Made by a program: the position numbers and the translations under genes
Shown: positions 39,204 through 52,623 of the stretch, one piece after another
How positions within the stretch are numbered: the first letter of the stretch is position 1
Layout of the letters: the number at the start of each line of letters is the position of its first letter
Source: Trichoplax adhaerens
Taxonomy: Eukaryota > Placozoa > Uniplacotomia > Trichoplacea > Trichoplacidae
Length of the DNA: 64,000 bases
Direction: 5' to 3'
Assembly (NCBI RefSeq): GCF_000150275.1
Contig: NW_002060947.1
Coordinates: 6,597,211-6,661,210, forward strand
Notes under the pieces: model-generated
What the model was told of the DNA's origin: nothing
Seen by the model: the letters and a program-made list of their open reading frames with translations, nothing else
Databases searched by the model: none

Positions 39204-39739
39204 GTAAGTCTATTTTTTCTCTTCTAGTCTACGTGTCGGTGTTTTCTTATATCATTGCCTACCTCGTCGACTGATACACTACTCGACATAGTTAGTCGTT
39301 AGTACAACATGATAGATGAGTGTATTCCAATCGGAAATAATATAATCAATATCGGCCAAGTTGTCATTAATGGTCGTCGTTGAGGAGAGATCATACGCTA
39401 TCTTTCAATCCTGGTAGCATTTTAAAAGAATCATTCAACGGACATGCCCTGTCTTCATTTGATTGCTTCATGACAGCATAACAATTTCCAGCACGTCAAG
39501 GAAATTCTTCTTTTATCAATTTATTTCCCTGTATGTTAATGACTAGAAAAATGCCTGGTATGTCATATACGGGAACAATTCTCGTCTAGTACAGCAATTC
39601 CACTTGTAATTCCACTTGTCTTCCATTAATTAGATTGTAGAAAACTCCCATTGATTGTGACCGTGGGAACAGGCTGGCTTCACGTTGTGTCATCAATTAT
39701 GTCTCATCAATTATTGCGAGTGATTGAATAATAAGAAAT

Positions 39740-40032
39740 NNNNNNNNNNNNNNNNNNNNNNNNNNNNNNNNNNNNNNNNNNNNNNNNNNNNNNNNNNNNN
39801 NNNNNNNNNNNNNNNNNNNNNNNNNNNNNNNNNNNNNNNNNNNNNNNNNNNNNNNNNNNNNNNNNNNNNNNNNNNNNNNNNNNNNNNNNNNNNNNNNNNN
39901 NNNNNNNNNNNNNNNNNNNNNNNNNNNNNNNNNNNNNNNNNNNNNNNNNNNNNNNNNNNNNNNNNNNNNNNNNNNNNNNNNNNNNNNNNNNNNNNNNNNN
40001 NNNNNNNNNNNNNNNNNNNNNNNNNNNNNNNN
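39740..40032. other. Assembly gap (293 N)
   Basis: A run of 293 undetermined bases; the non-round size suggests an estimate from paired reads. Open frames spanning it are meaningless. Confidence 0.99.
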
Positions 40033-42349
40033 TTCTACAATTCATAATGATATTCGATCAACTTGTGCTCCAATCACCCAAGCATGACAATAGTAGTAAA
40101 ATATAAGGAAGATGCGATTTTTTAACGATCGTAATCAAAAATCGGAATGGGGCAGTGTGCTGGAAACTAATATCCATTTAATTTATTATTTTTAAGTTAA
40201 GCAACCACTTTACGTCATCATCGGTATCCATATTGGTTAAGCTCTTTTTACTATGGCATTTTTTTATAATTAACATTTCATGACTTTGCATTTCCCATCT
40301 TAAGATCCAATTTGAATTGAAACTATCCTATTTTTTCACATAATTGAGGCCATATTATCTAGAAATGAGATGTTTGACTTTTACTTTCCCTGTCATTTGA
40401 TTGAAAAGCGGTCGTTATACAACAGATTGGATATTCTACGCTTTTCCTTGAGTACAAAAAAGGCAAACTTTAGGATTACCATTATTACAGTATAATTATC
40501 TATCTATTTATTGCTAATTTTATAGACAAGAATGATAAGATAGGCTAAAATGAATGATTTTAGATTAGCATAGGATAGGGTCATAGTAAAAATGATCCAA
40601 CTACTGTATAAAGTTTACGTCGACCAGATTTAGACGAGAATTTGTCTAGGCCATTTCGTTAATCTATTCTATAAATTATAATTGCCCAGTTTTAATTAAA
40701 ATACTACAATCAAAGGATAAGAAAACAAATCATTATAAGTACTCCTTTGCATCTCAGTAGTTACCGTTACATTCATGAAAACATCAATTTAATTTTGGGG
40801 CCTTTTTCGTTTAACTCGAATAGCCTACCTTCAATTGCGGCAGAACTATGCTCATATTAGTTAAACGATTCATTCTCGCCTGGAGAGCGACAGAACTACC
40901 AATCCAATCCTCCATTTTCTTGTAGTTTTACAATGATTTAATCAGTTAATTTGCTCTGCATCAAGGGAGGAGATCATCATAACGAATCATGGCAGACAGT
41001 CTCCCCCCTGTGGTGTGGGGCTAATTTTTGTTCTTGTCTTTCCTATGCAATCAGATACTAGAAAATTAATTATAGACGACAGCAATGTCGAGACGTTGTT
41101 GTAATAGAAAATATTGATGGCCACCAGCATTTCCAAATGGAAATGTCAATCACAAGTCTGCTTGATCGTCGTTTAAGTCATGAATATTGTCGGGGAAAAA
41201 ATTATTGAACTACGCTCTACTCTAGTATTAGAATAACTCACAGATTACCCCCAAAAAATATGGAGATGATGTTTATCTTATTGTCAACTGCTGGCTAATG
41301 ATTTAAACTTTGTAATAGTGAAGGACTATTTAACTCATTGAAATAGTACTTTGCTTTAGTTTTAGTCCTTCTGTTTCCTTTCCCCTCCTTTTATTCGAAA
41401 TACATTAATGGTAGATCTTCTATACCGTACTCATCCCTTATTTGTTTAAAGCACATTCAATTTGGAACATCGATCGCATATCCTTTTCCCTACTGATTGA
41501 ATGTACTTTTAATGTAGACCATCAATCTCCCATCTTTTTCCATTGCTTGAAAGTACCTTTAATTTAGATGTACTACATCATACTATATTTTATTGGCAAG
41601 TAAAATAACGACTTCCTCTGCATGAATTTCCTGTTGATTATCTTCAACTCTTCCAAATGATAATATAATTATTCAGGGTAAAATAACATTGCAAGTTATT
41701 ATAAGAAATTGGTAATCTATAGTTATTGTTTCTTGATAGTTTGCAATAATCCCATTTCTCTCTATTCGATTTCAACAATTCTAAGTCATCTATATCAATA
41801 ATCGTATTGATTGAAGAGGATTACCACACCTACGAGTAGAATGGTGATCAACATATTTTCTCTTCCGTCAATGGTGATGCAACTATTGCAAAAATGCTAG
41901 TGGGAGATTTCTTGATATTTACTAACAAACAACATTCCGACACAAATGTGTTGAAGGGCAGTGTTGTAGTCCCTTCCAAAGTATCCTAAAGTGTTTGATT
42001 AAAGTGTAAAGAATATGTTTCCATAGGCAATATCAATACTGCCTGATGACGAGAATTGCGGCTTGTCAAGTAAAAGAAATTTGAATACAAGCCGATTTCA
42101 TTATGCAATTCTCTCCTACTGTATAATCGGAAATGATTTCATAATTTATTGGCTAGCAGATTAAAAAAATTATTCTACATATTAACTATATCGATGATTT
42201 CCATTGACTATTTTTTATTTCGTCTCCTATTAATTTGTCGATCAAAATGATTATCAAACGATTGTACTTGCATGATCTTTTCCTTAAAGAGGATATTACA
42301 ACTTGTCAAGCGTTTTTCCTTATTCTACATTGAGGGATAAAATATTTTC

Positions 42350-43900
42350 GCCATTTGTCACATAACGATAAACGAAAGCAATAGTCTATCTAATTTGATT
42401 AATAGGTTCATCGACTAATTTTGCCATAGTAAGATGTACTGTACTGGAGTCTCTGTTGTAGACTACGATAGTCGCCATCATCCAGACCAATATTTCTTTC
42501 ATTTGATTGACTTATTCCATGGGGAAACTTTGTCGTTCAAGGAATTTAATTATGTCGCTGTAGATTCTCATTATTGCTATTCTAATTTTAATTGATAGTG
42601 CGGTTGAGAATATCCTAGTGGCGGTTACAATGAGTAATTGACTTATTCCATTGATGATTGCATCAAATATTTTCTGTCGTTACGGCGTTGAGTTTTTTTG
42701 CTTTAGTTTATGCCATACTAATAGTCTAAATATTTCGTTACGGTAGCCAATCTCATTTGAATCAATACGATAAACAGTCTACTGATTTTAATGCTTATAC
42801 AACTGATCATTTGTAAGAATGTTGTTGTTAGTCTAGTCCTAATCCCCTTCAATCATCATTTCTCCTTCATTGAGAATCTTTATGATAGACCATCCGATCC
42901 ATCATTTGATCAAGAAATACAATTCTTACAAGTCGTCATTTCTATCGCTTAAGATTATCATTAATGGGAGATTGATCATTGTAGCCTTTGCTACACTAAT
43001 CGCTTTCTCAGCCTATACGACCAATTGACTAAATGGATAGGCTATAAAATCGACTATTTACTCAAGAAATGTTGTTGTTGCAGGTCTAGTCTATCGCCTT
43101 AGTTTTGGCATTAGCAAGATGGATAGCCTTAATTCTTGTTGAAATAATCAATTGGAATATCTAATTTTCATCTTCTATATTGTCATCTATACGAATCTGA
43201 TCTCCTTTACTTAATGTTGTTGTTGCCGATGCCTTTAGTTTAATATTTTTAGCCAGATTGATAATTTTTAATCTTCATAGATTCATAGATTGACTATCCA
43301 ATTGACTATTTCTTGACGGGATGATCAAATTAGAATACCTATTTATCTTCCCACGTTATCATCTATAAAAGACTGATCTCCTTTACTTTATGTTGTTGCC
43401 TATGGCCTTGGTTTAGCATTCTCATGTAGATTAATAATTTTTAATCCTAACCGATTAACTACCAAATGACTGTTTCATCAAGAAGTAATCTAGTTAGAAT
43501 GCTTATTTTATTGTCCTACATTTTCATTTACATATAAGAGATTAATCTTCTTAATTTATGTTATTGTTGTCCTAGTTTAATATTAACATCTGGACTTATA
43601 ATCCTAATTGATTGACTATCCAATTGGCCATTTTATCAAGAAATAATTAAGTCAGAAAGCTTATTTTATATTTCTAGATTATCATTTGAAAGAGTCTAGT
43701 CCCCTTCAGTTTATGCTATTATTGCCTATTGCACTAATTTGCAATTTGCAGCTAGACTGACAAATTTATAATTGATTGACTTATGGATTAACTATTCAAT
43801 TGATCATTTTAGCAAGAAATGATACGGCTATAATGTCTATTTCATTGCTTCCCTTTTTTCATTTATGCGAGACCGATTCTATTTATATATTAACTATGGC
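42350..43900. repeat. Decayed tandem array, about 155-176-base period
   Basis: A composite unit recurs. It has a TGACTATCCAATTGACTATTT-like block, a TCAAGAAATAAT block, then xGAATxxCTATTTxxT, a CATCTATA block, CTGATCTCCTTTACTT, TATGTTGTTGTTGCC and a TTTAGTTTAxxATTxxxA block. The clearest copies have the CTCC/CTTC block at about 43201, 43377, 43546 and 43701. Older copies extend left to about 42350. No open frame is preserved between copies, so it is a non-coding satellite. Confidence 0.65.
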
Positions 43901-44879
43901 TACGGTAATCGATCTCTTGTCAGACAATACGATAAATGAAACATTTATTTTATGAACTATTTAATAGACCGGTGGATTAAGAAATCCCGTGAATTGGAGA
44001 CCCATTCTATTGCTTTAGATTGAACTTCTACTCGATTGTACAATCTTAATACAGTAACTATCCAATTAACTATTTTACCACGACTTTACCCAAATATAGT
44101 TCTGTTATAAGGTCAATTTTATCAGCTTGATTTAGCCTATACTAGCTTGATAATCCTCTATTTCTTGGATACCATAGTTGATACTATCCAAATAATCGTG
44201 ATGAACAGTTTTTTTTATTTTCTCCAGCATGTGATCATTTCAACATGAAAAATTATTTCGAGATTTCATGCTGTGATTATATTATAGCTTATCACTTCTA
44301 TGCTCGTATTTAAATTCTACTCTATATTCTGTTCAATAGTAGTTAAAATCATCCGCAAGAATGCAATAAATTATCCTTCAGAGTCACAAAGTTTCGTTTA
44401 AGAAATTATAGTCAAAATATCTGACTTGATCATCGTCATAATTATTGTGTATGAACTAACTAGAGTTGATACTCCAACCGTATGTAAAGTTCGGATCACT
44501 CTGACGAGTTTTCGAATACTGACAAAGCTAAGTACTTACTACCACTCATTCGTTTATTGATAATTACAACGGCTTTTATATGTGCGCCGTCAACACTTAC
44601 AGTGTAACGTTGTACAATACATAGTTTATGATATCCATATCTAGAATTAGGCAGACTTGTAAATTGTAAATTAGTCACGAATATTGATTCTATAATTATA
44701 CAGCGTAAGTTAACTATCAATATGGACTGTAAGACATATCAATAATCATTTGTATAAGAATAGTCTAATTTACGAAGCATGCTACCGCAGCCAATAACAA
44801 AGTGATTGCAGCTATGAATAATTATTGTTACCGATATTTTTCCACCATTAAATTATGCCCCTTCGATAGTTTTATTCGC

Positions 44880-45700
44880 TATTATTATACCTTAAAATAG
44901 AAGTTACATTCTTGGGCTTCGCTGCTTAATCACATGAATGCCAAAAATAATTTGACCCTCTTTTCGTCAATGCATCTTACTATTGCATGATATAATTTAG
45001 ATTCGACCAGAAACACCAGGACAAATTCTCGATTTTGTCGAAATTTTATTGATGGTATAGCCTTACCACTATAAGCCGATTATCATAGTTTCTCAACTTT
45101 CTGTCTTTCCGTTTGCATAATGTATTTTTTTATCCTGTAATCTTGCCGATTAAATGGTTTGGTTGACGATTTTAAAATCCTAAAATAGAACAACTATTCT
45201 TCAGCCGTGCTGGCTAATGTAGACAAAAGCTAAGAGTAACTTAATGAACTTTAACCTTTATTCTATTTTTCTCATCAGTATATCTTGTTGTTTTATAAAT
45301 TAACCCGATCACTAAAGCTTCTACATTTTCTATCTTTCCGTTTGACTTTAGCATTTTTCTACCATCAAATCACGTCGGATAAATAATTTTGTTTATGATT
45401 CTAATACCCAAAAATGAAACGTCTGTCACGTCGATCACTAAAGCTTCTACATTTTCTATCTTTCCGTTTGACTTTAGTATTTTTCTACCATCAAATCACG
45501 TCGGATAAATAATTTTGTTTATGATTCTAATACCCAAAAATGAAACATCTATTCTTGGGCTCTAGCCAATATAGACAAAGCTAAGAGTAGTCTGCTGATT
45601 TTTTCCAGCAATAAATCCTGCTGTTAACTGTACATCTAGGTCTATTGTAGTCCGCACAATTTCTATCTTTCCATGTGCTGTAGTATGCATATGCTAAATG
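44880..45700. repeat. Second decayed array with one recent 126-base duplication
   Basis: Units share TTTCTATCTTTCCGTTTG, ATTTTTCTACCATCAAATCA and CAAAGCTAAGAGTA blocks. A near-identical copy pair is at 45307-45432 and 45433-45558, both starting GATCACTAAAGCTTCTACAT. Neighbouring units at about 45085 and 45660 are more diverged. It is non-coding. Confidence 0.7.
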
Positions 45701-46182
45701 GATAGCTTTGATATTTTATCATCTCGTGATGGTTATTACACACTTTCTCTACATACTTAAATTATAATCGGTTGTCCATAGACGATAAGTCAAGTTTAAG
45801 CTTGGCACTGTTATCGAGCTTAGAATAACTAGATTGTATTCCATTACTTTCCTGAATAAAACGTTATGTATTACGGTATTTAGTTACACTTTTAGAGTAG
45901 ATATCTTTCTATGTGAATTCCTGGTCATTATTTATTAAGCCTATTTGCCGAATATCATCTCGAAATTACAGAAGTTAATCCTAAACATTTAGCTCTTATG
46001 CGATAATATGCGTTCTTGAAGAAAACTCATGTTAGATCAGAATACCATCTCTATAGTGCTTGCAAATTTAAGTTGTATACTTTAACCATTAATGGCATAT
46101 AATCCCAATTCACCATAATGGGAACTCATTTCAGAGCAACTATCATTATAAATTGTCAAATTAAGTTCTTCTATCGCATTCA

Positions 46183-49100
46183 ATGGACGGATTATCCTAT
46201 TTGTACAACTGTAGTATTGAAGTACCTCTTATTACCAATCTTATAAAAGAGATTGATCGCTTGAATAAGGACAAATTGAAGTCGGACATTAAGGGAATAA
46301 AATCTACAAATCAATCCAAAGATTTATCTCTTAATGTAAATCGTAAAATTGTAAAATTTAGCTATAGTAGAATGACGTCCAACCCTACTAAAAATGAAGA
46401 ATAATGGCATTAAAATTTTATTAGATCAATCTTATGAGAATTTCACTATTGTCACCAACTATTACGTCAAATTATTTGAAGATAGGCTATGATTCGATAG
46501 CAAATCGATTAATTATTGATATATTGAAGATACCGTTAGTAATTATTGCTGTTCTATTTCATATGACTTGTCATATTGCTAGCAAAAGATCCGTTCAGTC
46601 TTTCTTTCCAATAAAACGTTGGGTTTACCCGACAGACTTATATCTTCCCATCAGATCCAGAACTTATTGAAAGTAAGTCAACTTCTATAGCTGAATAAAA
46701 TTGCTACATCTATCCATAAGTAATCGGTTTTACTGTTGCGGTATTTTAATATCATGATTGATGTTAGCGATTTAGGTAGCTTATGCTAGCTGTGAGATAT
46801 TAATTATATCTAGTATCTACTAATTATTTAATAAGTACCTTATACATATTATTTAAATTTTTAAAATCTAACTCCTATAGATTTTAAAGAGTCCGCTTTC
46901 CCCCGATTCATTATTAGCCACTGTTCAATGTGTTAGGTAGCCAAATGATGGAAATAATACAATTAAGAACGAGTATAGATGTACAATTATGAAAATTTCA
47001 TATTTTTCTGTTATATAAATGTTTTAAAATGTGAATATTATGCAAATTTACACTATTCTATTTCCTGTCATGGCTGTAATATAGACGTAGTATTGAAACT
47101 GATGAAATCGAAGACCAGCTACTTAGGTAAATTTATATCATAACATCATTTCCATCTATTGATAAGTATGAGTATGCACACATTGTTGATGGCCATCAAT
47201 AATAAATTTAATAAGGATTTTGGTAGGACATTTATTATATAGGTCACGTTTAAATCATAACCTATGGCTGATGTATTGATATCTTTTCATAACTCTCATC
47301 TTATACCTTTCTATACTAGAATACTGTAGTAATTTGTAAAAAAATCTATAGCATACTGTATATGAATTGGAGCTTAGCATAATTAGTAAGTTTAATGATG
47401 CTATAGTTGTATAATTTTAAAAATCCAATCTGTTCAAAATATTATAATATCTACAATGTAGGTATAATTTCTAAGTGGGTTACGTAAAAGATACGACCTG
47501 TAGTCCGAATATCTAAAATCATTTTCTTAACGATTATCATTTTACTAATTTTAGCATCAGAATTCGATAAAATAGGAACGTAGTAAATATCTACTACCTT
47601 AATAAAATTGTAGTTGAAATAATATTAAACTCCATATCTAATGTTATTATTTTAATTAAAAGAGCACAACTAATCGAAGAATTACTAAAATGCATGCATC
47701 GGATTGATAAGTAAGCATACATGATCGATTATAAAGTTATAATGTTGTATAACCATCTCAATGATAGTCAAATGATGATAGATTTTCATTGCAAACACTA
47801 TCTTATTCCTCCTTATAATGATATTTATTGGTATCAATAATTGTGGGATATAATTGTGAACTATAGGATAGTTAAATTCTCATTTAGCAAATATCCTGTC
47901 CTATTTTATTAAGCTATCTAACATTATCCTAAATCTATCTCTTGCGTTAGTTGTAATTTCGAGATTCAGTGTGAGGTATTCCTCATGATTAAACCTGTAA
48001 TAAGACAAGAAAGAATAGCCTTCAAAAATGCAGGTAGTGATTTTGTTTATAAGATATTTATTTTCCTAAAGTGCTGTTAATTCTATCTACTCGTAAATTA
48101 ACCGGTCAATATCAATTTAAGATAATCCATTGCTATATATAACGAGAACATAACAAATTGTCTCTTCGACTTTAGATGGGATGTCTATTGCGGTAGAGTT
48201 GCTCTCTTCTCCATCTCTAGAAGTGGTTACTTCTGTCTGCAGCGCTATTGAATCCATATCATATGATGTCTATATTCACGATAACAGTTTATTAAGAAAA
48301 CTGATCAACATAATCTTCTTTCACAATCATAATGTGAGTTCATCAATAATATCGAAATTTTTAAGGCGTTTTCTTGCTGTCTAGCTATTAGGAACAAAAT
48401 CAATAAGTTTTTTTGTCTTGTTTGTATGAATCATTCCTTAAAATTTACTGTTACTTTTTTGTAGTTGTCAATTTTTTACAAATGAATATTTCAGTAGTTA
48501 ACAATTAATAACTATATGTTTTGTCTAATTTGCGTCACTGAAAGCTAAAATTTGTGCAGTAAAGACATTATTTACCCATAAAAGGAAAATGATAATTCAA
48601 TCTAAATCGTTTAAAGCGGTTGATGATATGAAATGTTAGCTACGATACAGCTATAAACCAAACTGTTCTTTTATGTAGTTACCACTGCTAGATATAATAA
48701 GCTCTATGGTAAGACATATTAATATGAAAACTAGAAGATTAACCAAAAAATTTGTGCTAGAGGTAAGTAAGGACACTATTATGTCGAAGTAAATTTCTAA
48801 GTTCATTACGATATAATCGACGTACAATAAATTAAAGGTTTAAAGACGGTATTAAGCCTATAATTATACTGTTCTGTTTCGATTATAATACGCTCATCAT
48901 ATGTAATCATCATAGATGATTCCTCTCCTTCGAGAACTGTTATGGTGCTCAAGCACTCAGGTAGATAAGTAGATAAACAATTAGTTTTACAACTATCATT
49001 ATCGGTACCCGTTTTTTAAATCAATTATGGTAAAAGTAGATAACGTTACATTCCGTTTAGACCCTCAAATATGCTATTAGTAAGACTAATATTTAAAACT

Positions 49101-51178
49101 AGTAGTGATATTGGCAACAATAATTATAACTTTATGACATAGTAAATGATCTAATAATTCGTTTGTTTCAGACTGTACACAACTTGTGTATCATAATCGA
49201 CCATTACAGCAATATTGCTTATGCAGATAGTGCGATTGAAAAGGTAATCTATACTAGGCCTCAGAATACTATAATAATCTTCTGTCTACATCAACTTAAT
49301 GCTATTCTTAAGCCATTAGGATAGCATATACCATATCTTTACCAGCACTAACAATCCAATTGATTATTGATATTATCTTATTTGCCAGATACTAATGCCT
49401 CATTCCTTTCTATAACATCTTTTATAAGATGATTTTTGATAGTACTTTTATTATGCATGTTATTTCCATGACAGAATCTCCATGTGAATCGTTAAGGGTA
49501 AATTAAACATATCTAGAGCCACAATATAAAATGGATAATAATCCTCTGTAGTAGGTGGGTCTGCTAACCATTTCTTCTGAATATTTCTAATAGGAAGCTG
49601 CTTTAATGACAATTTCTAGCTTAATTAATGGTCCATTGCAAGGCATTTCTTTAGAAGAACGTAAAAGAAGAATTAAGGTAAGTGGCCGTACTTATTATCA
49701 AGAAAAGAGAGTGAACTACTTGTAACATTAACCAACCGAATGCTGGCTACATAATTATATCTTATTTTTGCTTCTATGCATATATGTATAGACGGTAATC
49801 GATTATGGTATTGTTCGATATATAAAACCGAAATTTTTCGAAGATTCCGATAAGGCATTTTCATGGGTATATCATAATCTATTCAAATTAAGTTTAGAAT
49901 AATTTAAAACTGACTGCTTGCAGCTAAAAATTAAGCTAATAAATAATTACAATATCAATCAATATTTAGACAACCTCATCGCTTCTAAAAGCTATTGCAG
50001 CAAGCGAATATCGACAGGTAGAATTATAGGACTTAGAAATTTCTTACAGTGGTGATCACACGTATTTCGGTCTATTGCAATAATTATTCTTGTATGGGAT
50101 ATCAAAAGCGAAAGCTTTCACGTCATGTCATAATTTTCTGCTCCTTTATTTCTGATACAGGATTTAATTGATTGTGGAATTATCACCAGAATCATTGAAT
50201 TAACTGTAAAGGTATTAATCTCTCAATTTTATTTTATGGAATACAATATCTAATTATACAACTGTACGACAATATTCTACGCGCTTTGATGGAAGCATTC
50301 TTGACAGAAGCTTTGTCGAGCGCGACTATAATCGCTTTTGGTCATAACTGCTTTAGTAACTTAAAGAGACTGTAAGATCAAAAGTAATAAGCCTTTTCAA
50401 TTCTTCTTGATTAAGGGCGACAAATTATTTGGTAAATTTCCCGCAAATGCCGCACGTCAGATTTTTTCAGAATACGCTGTACACGGGAGTAAAGAACAGG
50501 TAGAGAATTACCGAATATTAATCAAATCATTGATTTGTAGGATTATTTTTTAATTACTAATGCCCCAATTTTGTATATCAATCTCAGGGCATACCTAGCA
50601 ATAATGACATATGATATTAATATATGATGTTAACTAGAAAATTTCGTTGCATATTCGTCAAATTATAGAAACTATTTTTAGCACGAAAGGGTGCTATTAT
50701 TTTGTTTTGCAACCAAATAAGAGAGAAGTATCAATCGAGAGTGGTAAGAAATATTTTAATAATGTTATGTGTTTAAAATATGATAATAAATCAGCCTTTG
50801 CTTATTGATAAATTCGTACAGCAGAACTCTCCACCTGAATTTAATTATATCACCCTAATCTATTATTAATATAAAATGGTACAATTTAGGAGTTGGAGGA
50901 ATGTGCACTTGGAGCTCTTAAACTCTTTCAGGTACGCAAGATTAAATAATGATAGTAAAATGAAAAGACTTTTTCTATAATTGTAATGTTTAAGTATATC
51001 GCAACAATACTATCTAATCTTGATATTTCTTCCAGTATTACCCTATCCTTTTTAGACTAATCATTTTCTAATATGACGTAATTAATTTTTTTAGGCGATT
51101 GATGAAAGCTCTGATTTGCAAATTATACATAATCAACTTGAAGAAATCAACGGTTTGAGACGTAAAATTATAAATTAG
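46183..51178 (+). CDS. Armadillo/HEAT-like helical repeat protein, 16 exons, about 426 aa
   Basis: Exons: 46183-46335 (or to 46350), 46583-46672, 46881-46936, 47085-47126, 47951-48033, 48176-48333, 48679-48762, 49172-49243, 49594-49677, 49792-49866, 49970-50017, 50161-50211, 50416-50499, 50669-50743, 50890-50931 and 51095-51178. Every junction keeps the frame, and from exon 6 on all introns are in phase 0. The product is almost all helix: repeated amphipathic helices such as NADGMSIAVELLSSPSLEVV, EAALMTISSLING and DLIDCGIITRIIELTVK resemble armadillo repeats (N.G.....LL.S......A...L). A coiled, basic end reads LEEINGLRRKIIN. Small exons are typical here. I cannot assign a named family. The first exon rests on its ATG alone, and its 3' end is ambiguous between two in-phase donors. 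Exons 2 to 5 are small and depend on phase consistency. Confidence 0.72.
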
Positions 51179-51319
51179 CACGTGCACATAAACAATTTAC
51201 TATAATTGAGATGGGACCATTCACAGTTAATAAAGTAGTATAGTCTGAATGTATATGTAAATTTATATCTATTAATGGATAGATTTTAAAAGTATTACAA
51301 CTTGAACATCGATTTAGGA

Positions 51320-51736
51320 ATGAAGAAACTAGATTTCATTATCAACCGTATACGTGGGGACAAGTTTGAAGAAGCAAAATGCCGTATTAAAAGCTTACTT
51401 GATCTATTTTCTACTCATTTTCAAAACTTATCAATTCATAATAGTTCAGCAAATTTACCGAAAAATCTTAGCTTACAAAATTTACCCAGTCTTCATGGCA
51501 CACAACATTTACCAAGTCGTAATAGTGTGCAAAATTTAGCATCATATTAAGTGATTACTGATAAATTTAATTATCGTTACCGAAAGCCACTACTACTGTA
51601 TGATCAATCTGAAAGATTGCAATTTTTAGCAAATTGTATATATACACATTTGCTTGTTTCATTTGTAGCTATTCATTTGGTTATTGCTGTGCATCCATAT
51701 TATATCGGTAAATATATATGTTTTAGACTTAACTGA
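51320..51736 (+). other. Two in-frame ORFs split by one TAA
   Basis: A 76-codon frame starts at ATG 51320 (MKKLDFIINRIRGDKFEEAK) with a helical start and then Ser/Leu/Asn-rich imperfect repeats (NLPKNLSLQNLPSLHGTQHL). It ends at TAA 51548-51550. The next codon continues the same frame for 61 more codons with a hydrophobic stretch (LLVSFVAIHLVIAVHPYYIG). The two parts could be one broken gene, two exons, or chance frames in the 3' flank of the preceding gene. AATAAA follows at 51764. No family is recognised. Confidence 0.35.
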
Positions 51737-52623
51737 TTAATGCTTATTATTAAAATAAGCAAAAATAAACGAAGCTCTTTCATGCACTTAATAAAAATTC
51801 TATCTAAACTATTGATATTTTTAATGACCGAAATTTATTTGATCTGACATTTGCTTTCGCTATAAACATCTATATCCTATGTAATTCAATAAAGGGCATG
51901 AAACCCACATAATAAATGTACGTTTATTTGAATTTCTTCCACTGAATGATTCTCGCAATATGCCAAAATTAGTAAAGAGATAGCTCTCTTAAGCAGCTTT
52001 TAGTCACTATAACAAGATTTAGATTTTAATATCATAGCGTAAGGATACGTAACGTTAGTAGAACGTAGGAAAGTAATTTTATTTTATCTTCAGCTATTTA
52101 GGACAGCGATACGAAGGATTTCGTAACAGTTTTTGATCGTTCCAATTAAATGCGATAGTTTCTATGTTCTCTAGATCTAGGTAGGGTGTGACTAAAAGTA
52201 TATACTGGCTGTACTTGTATAATACCATGGATATAGAAAATAACAAGTAGATAAATCCAGCGAAACTATAATTACATTCAACCTTGAACTAACATTCTGT
52301 TCATATACATATAGATTAGAAAGAAAGAAAATGGAAGGTAATGTGCTAATGCGATAAAAAACATTTCTACGAGTAGCTGAATTTAATTTTTTATAAATAA
52401 CAATATTCAAGTACAATTTTGAGTATTTGAAACGAATTATTAAAATCGAACTGTATTAAACATGCACGTATAGCAATATAACGCCATGTACGCATATTTG
52501 AATTAGCATCAATAATATTTATTTTACATCCTATACTCTATAGAGTCTATAACAATAAATATGGATAATCAATATACGCGTATGCTATCGAAACTAAAAT
52601 TTTTTGATCAGCGCTAAAATGAG
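51737..52623. other. Intergenic, poly(A) region of the P450 gene
   Basis: TTTATT at 52518-52523 reads AATAAA on the minus strand, about 100 bases past the P450 stop, and is its likely poly(A) signal. AATAAA on the plus strand occurs at 51764 and 51888. No gene is seen. Confidence 0.5.

Larger units (their letters stand above)
39204..46182. other. Seven kilobases without detectable genes
   Basis: Apart from the gap and the repeat arrays listed separately, I see neither exons nor RNA genes here. The DNA is AT-rich with a light T bias on the plus strand and many short recurring words (TTGATTGACT, GAATCxxT). It could be a long intron, an intergenic desert or decayed satellite. Confidence 0.45.

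Noticed and set aside
39707-40047. Open frames of 107 and 112 codons
   Set aside because: They consist of the run of N and have no sequence content.
42350-43900. Possible repetitive protein gene
   Set aside because: Periods are not multiples of three between copies and all frames contain stops.
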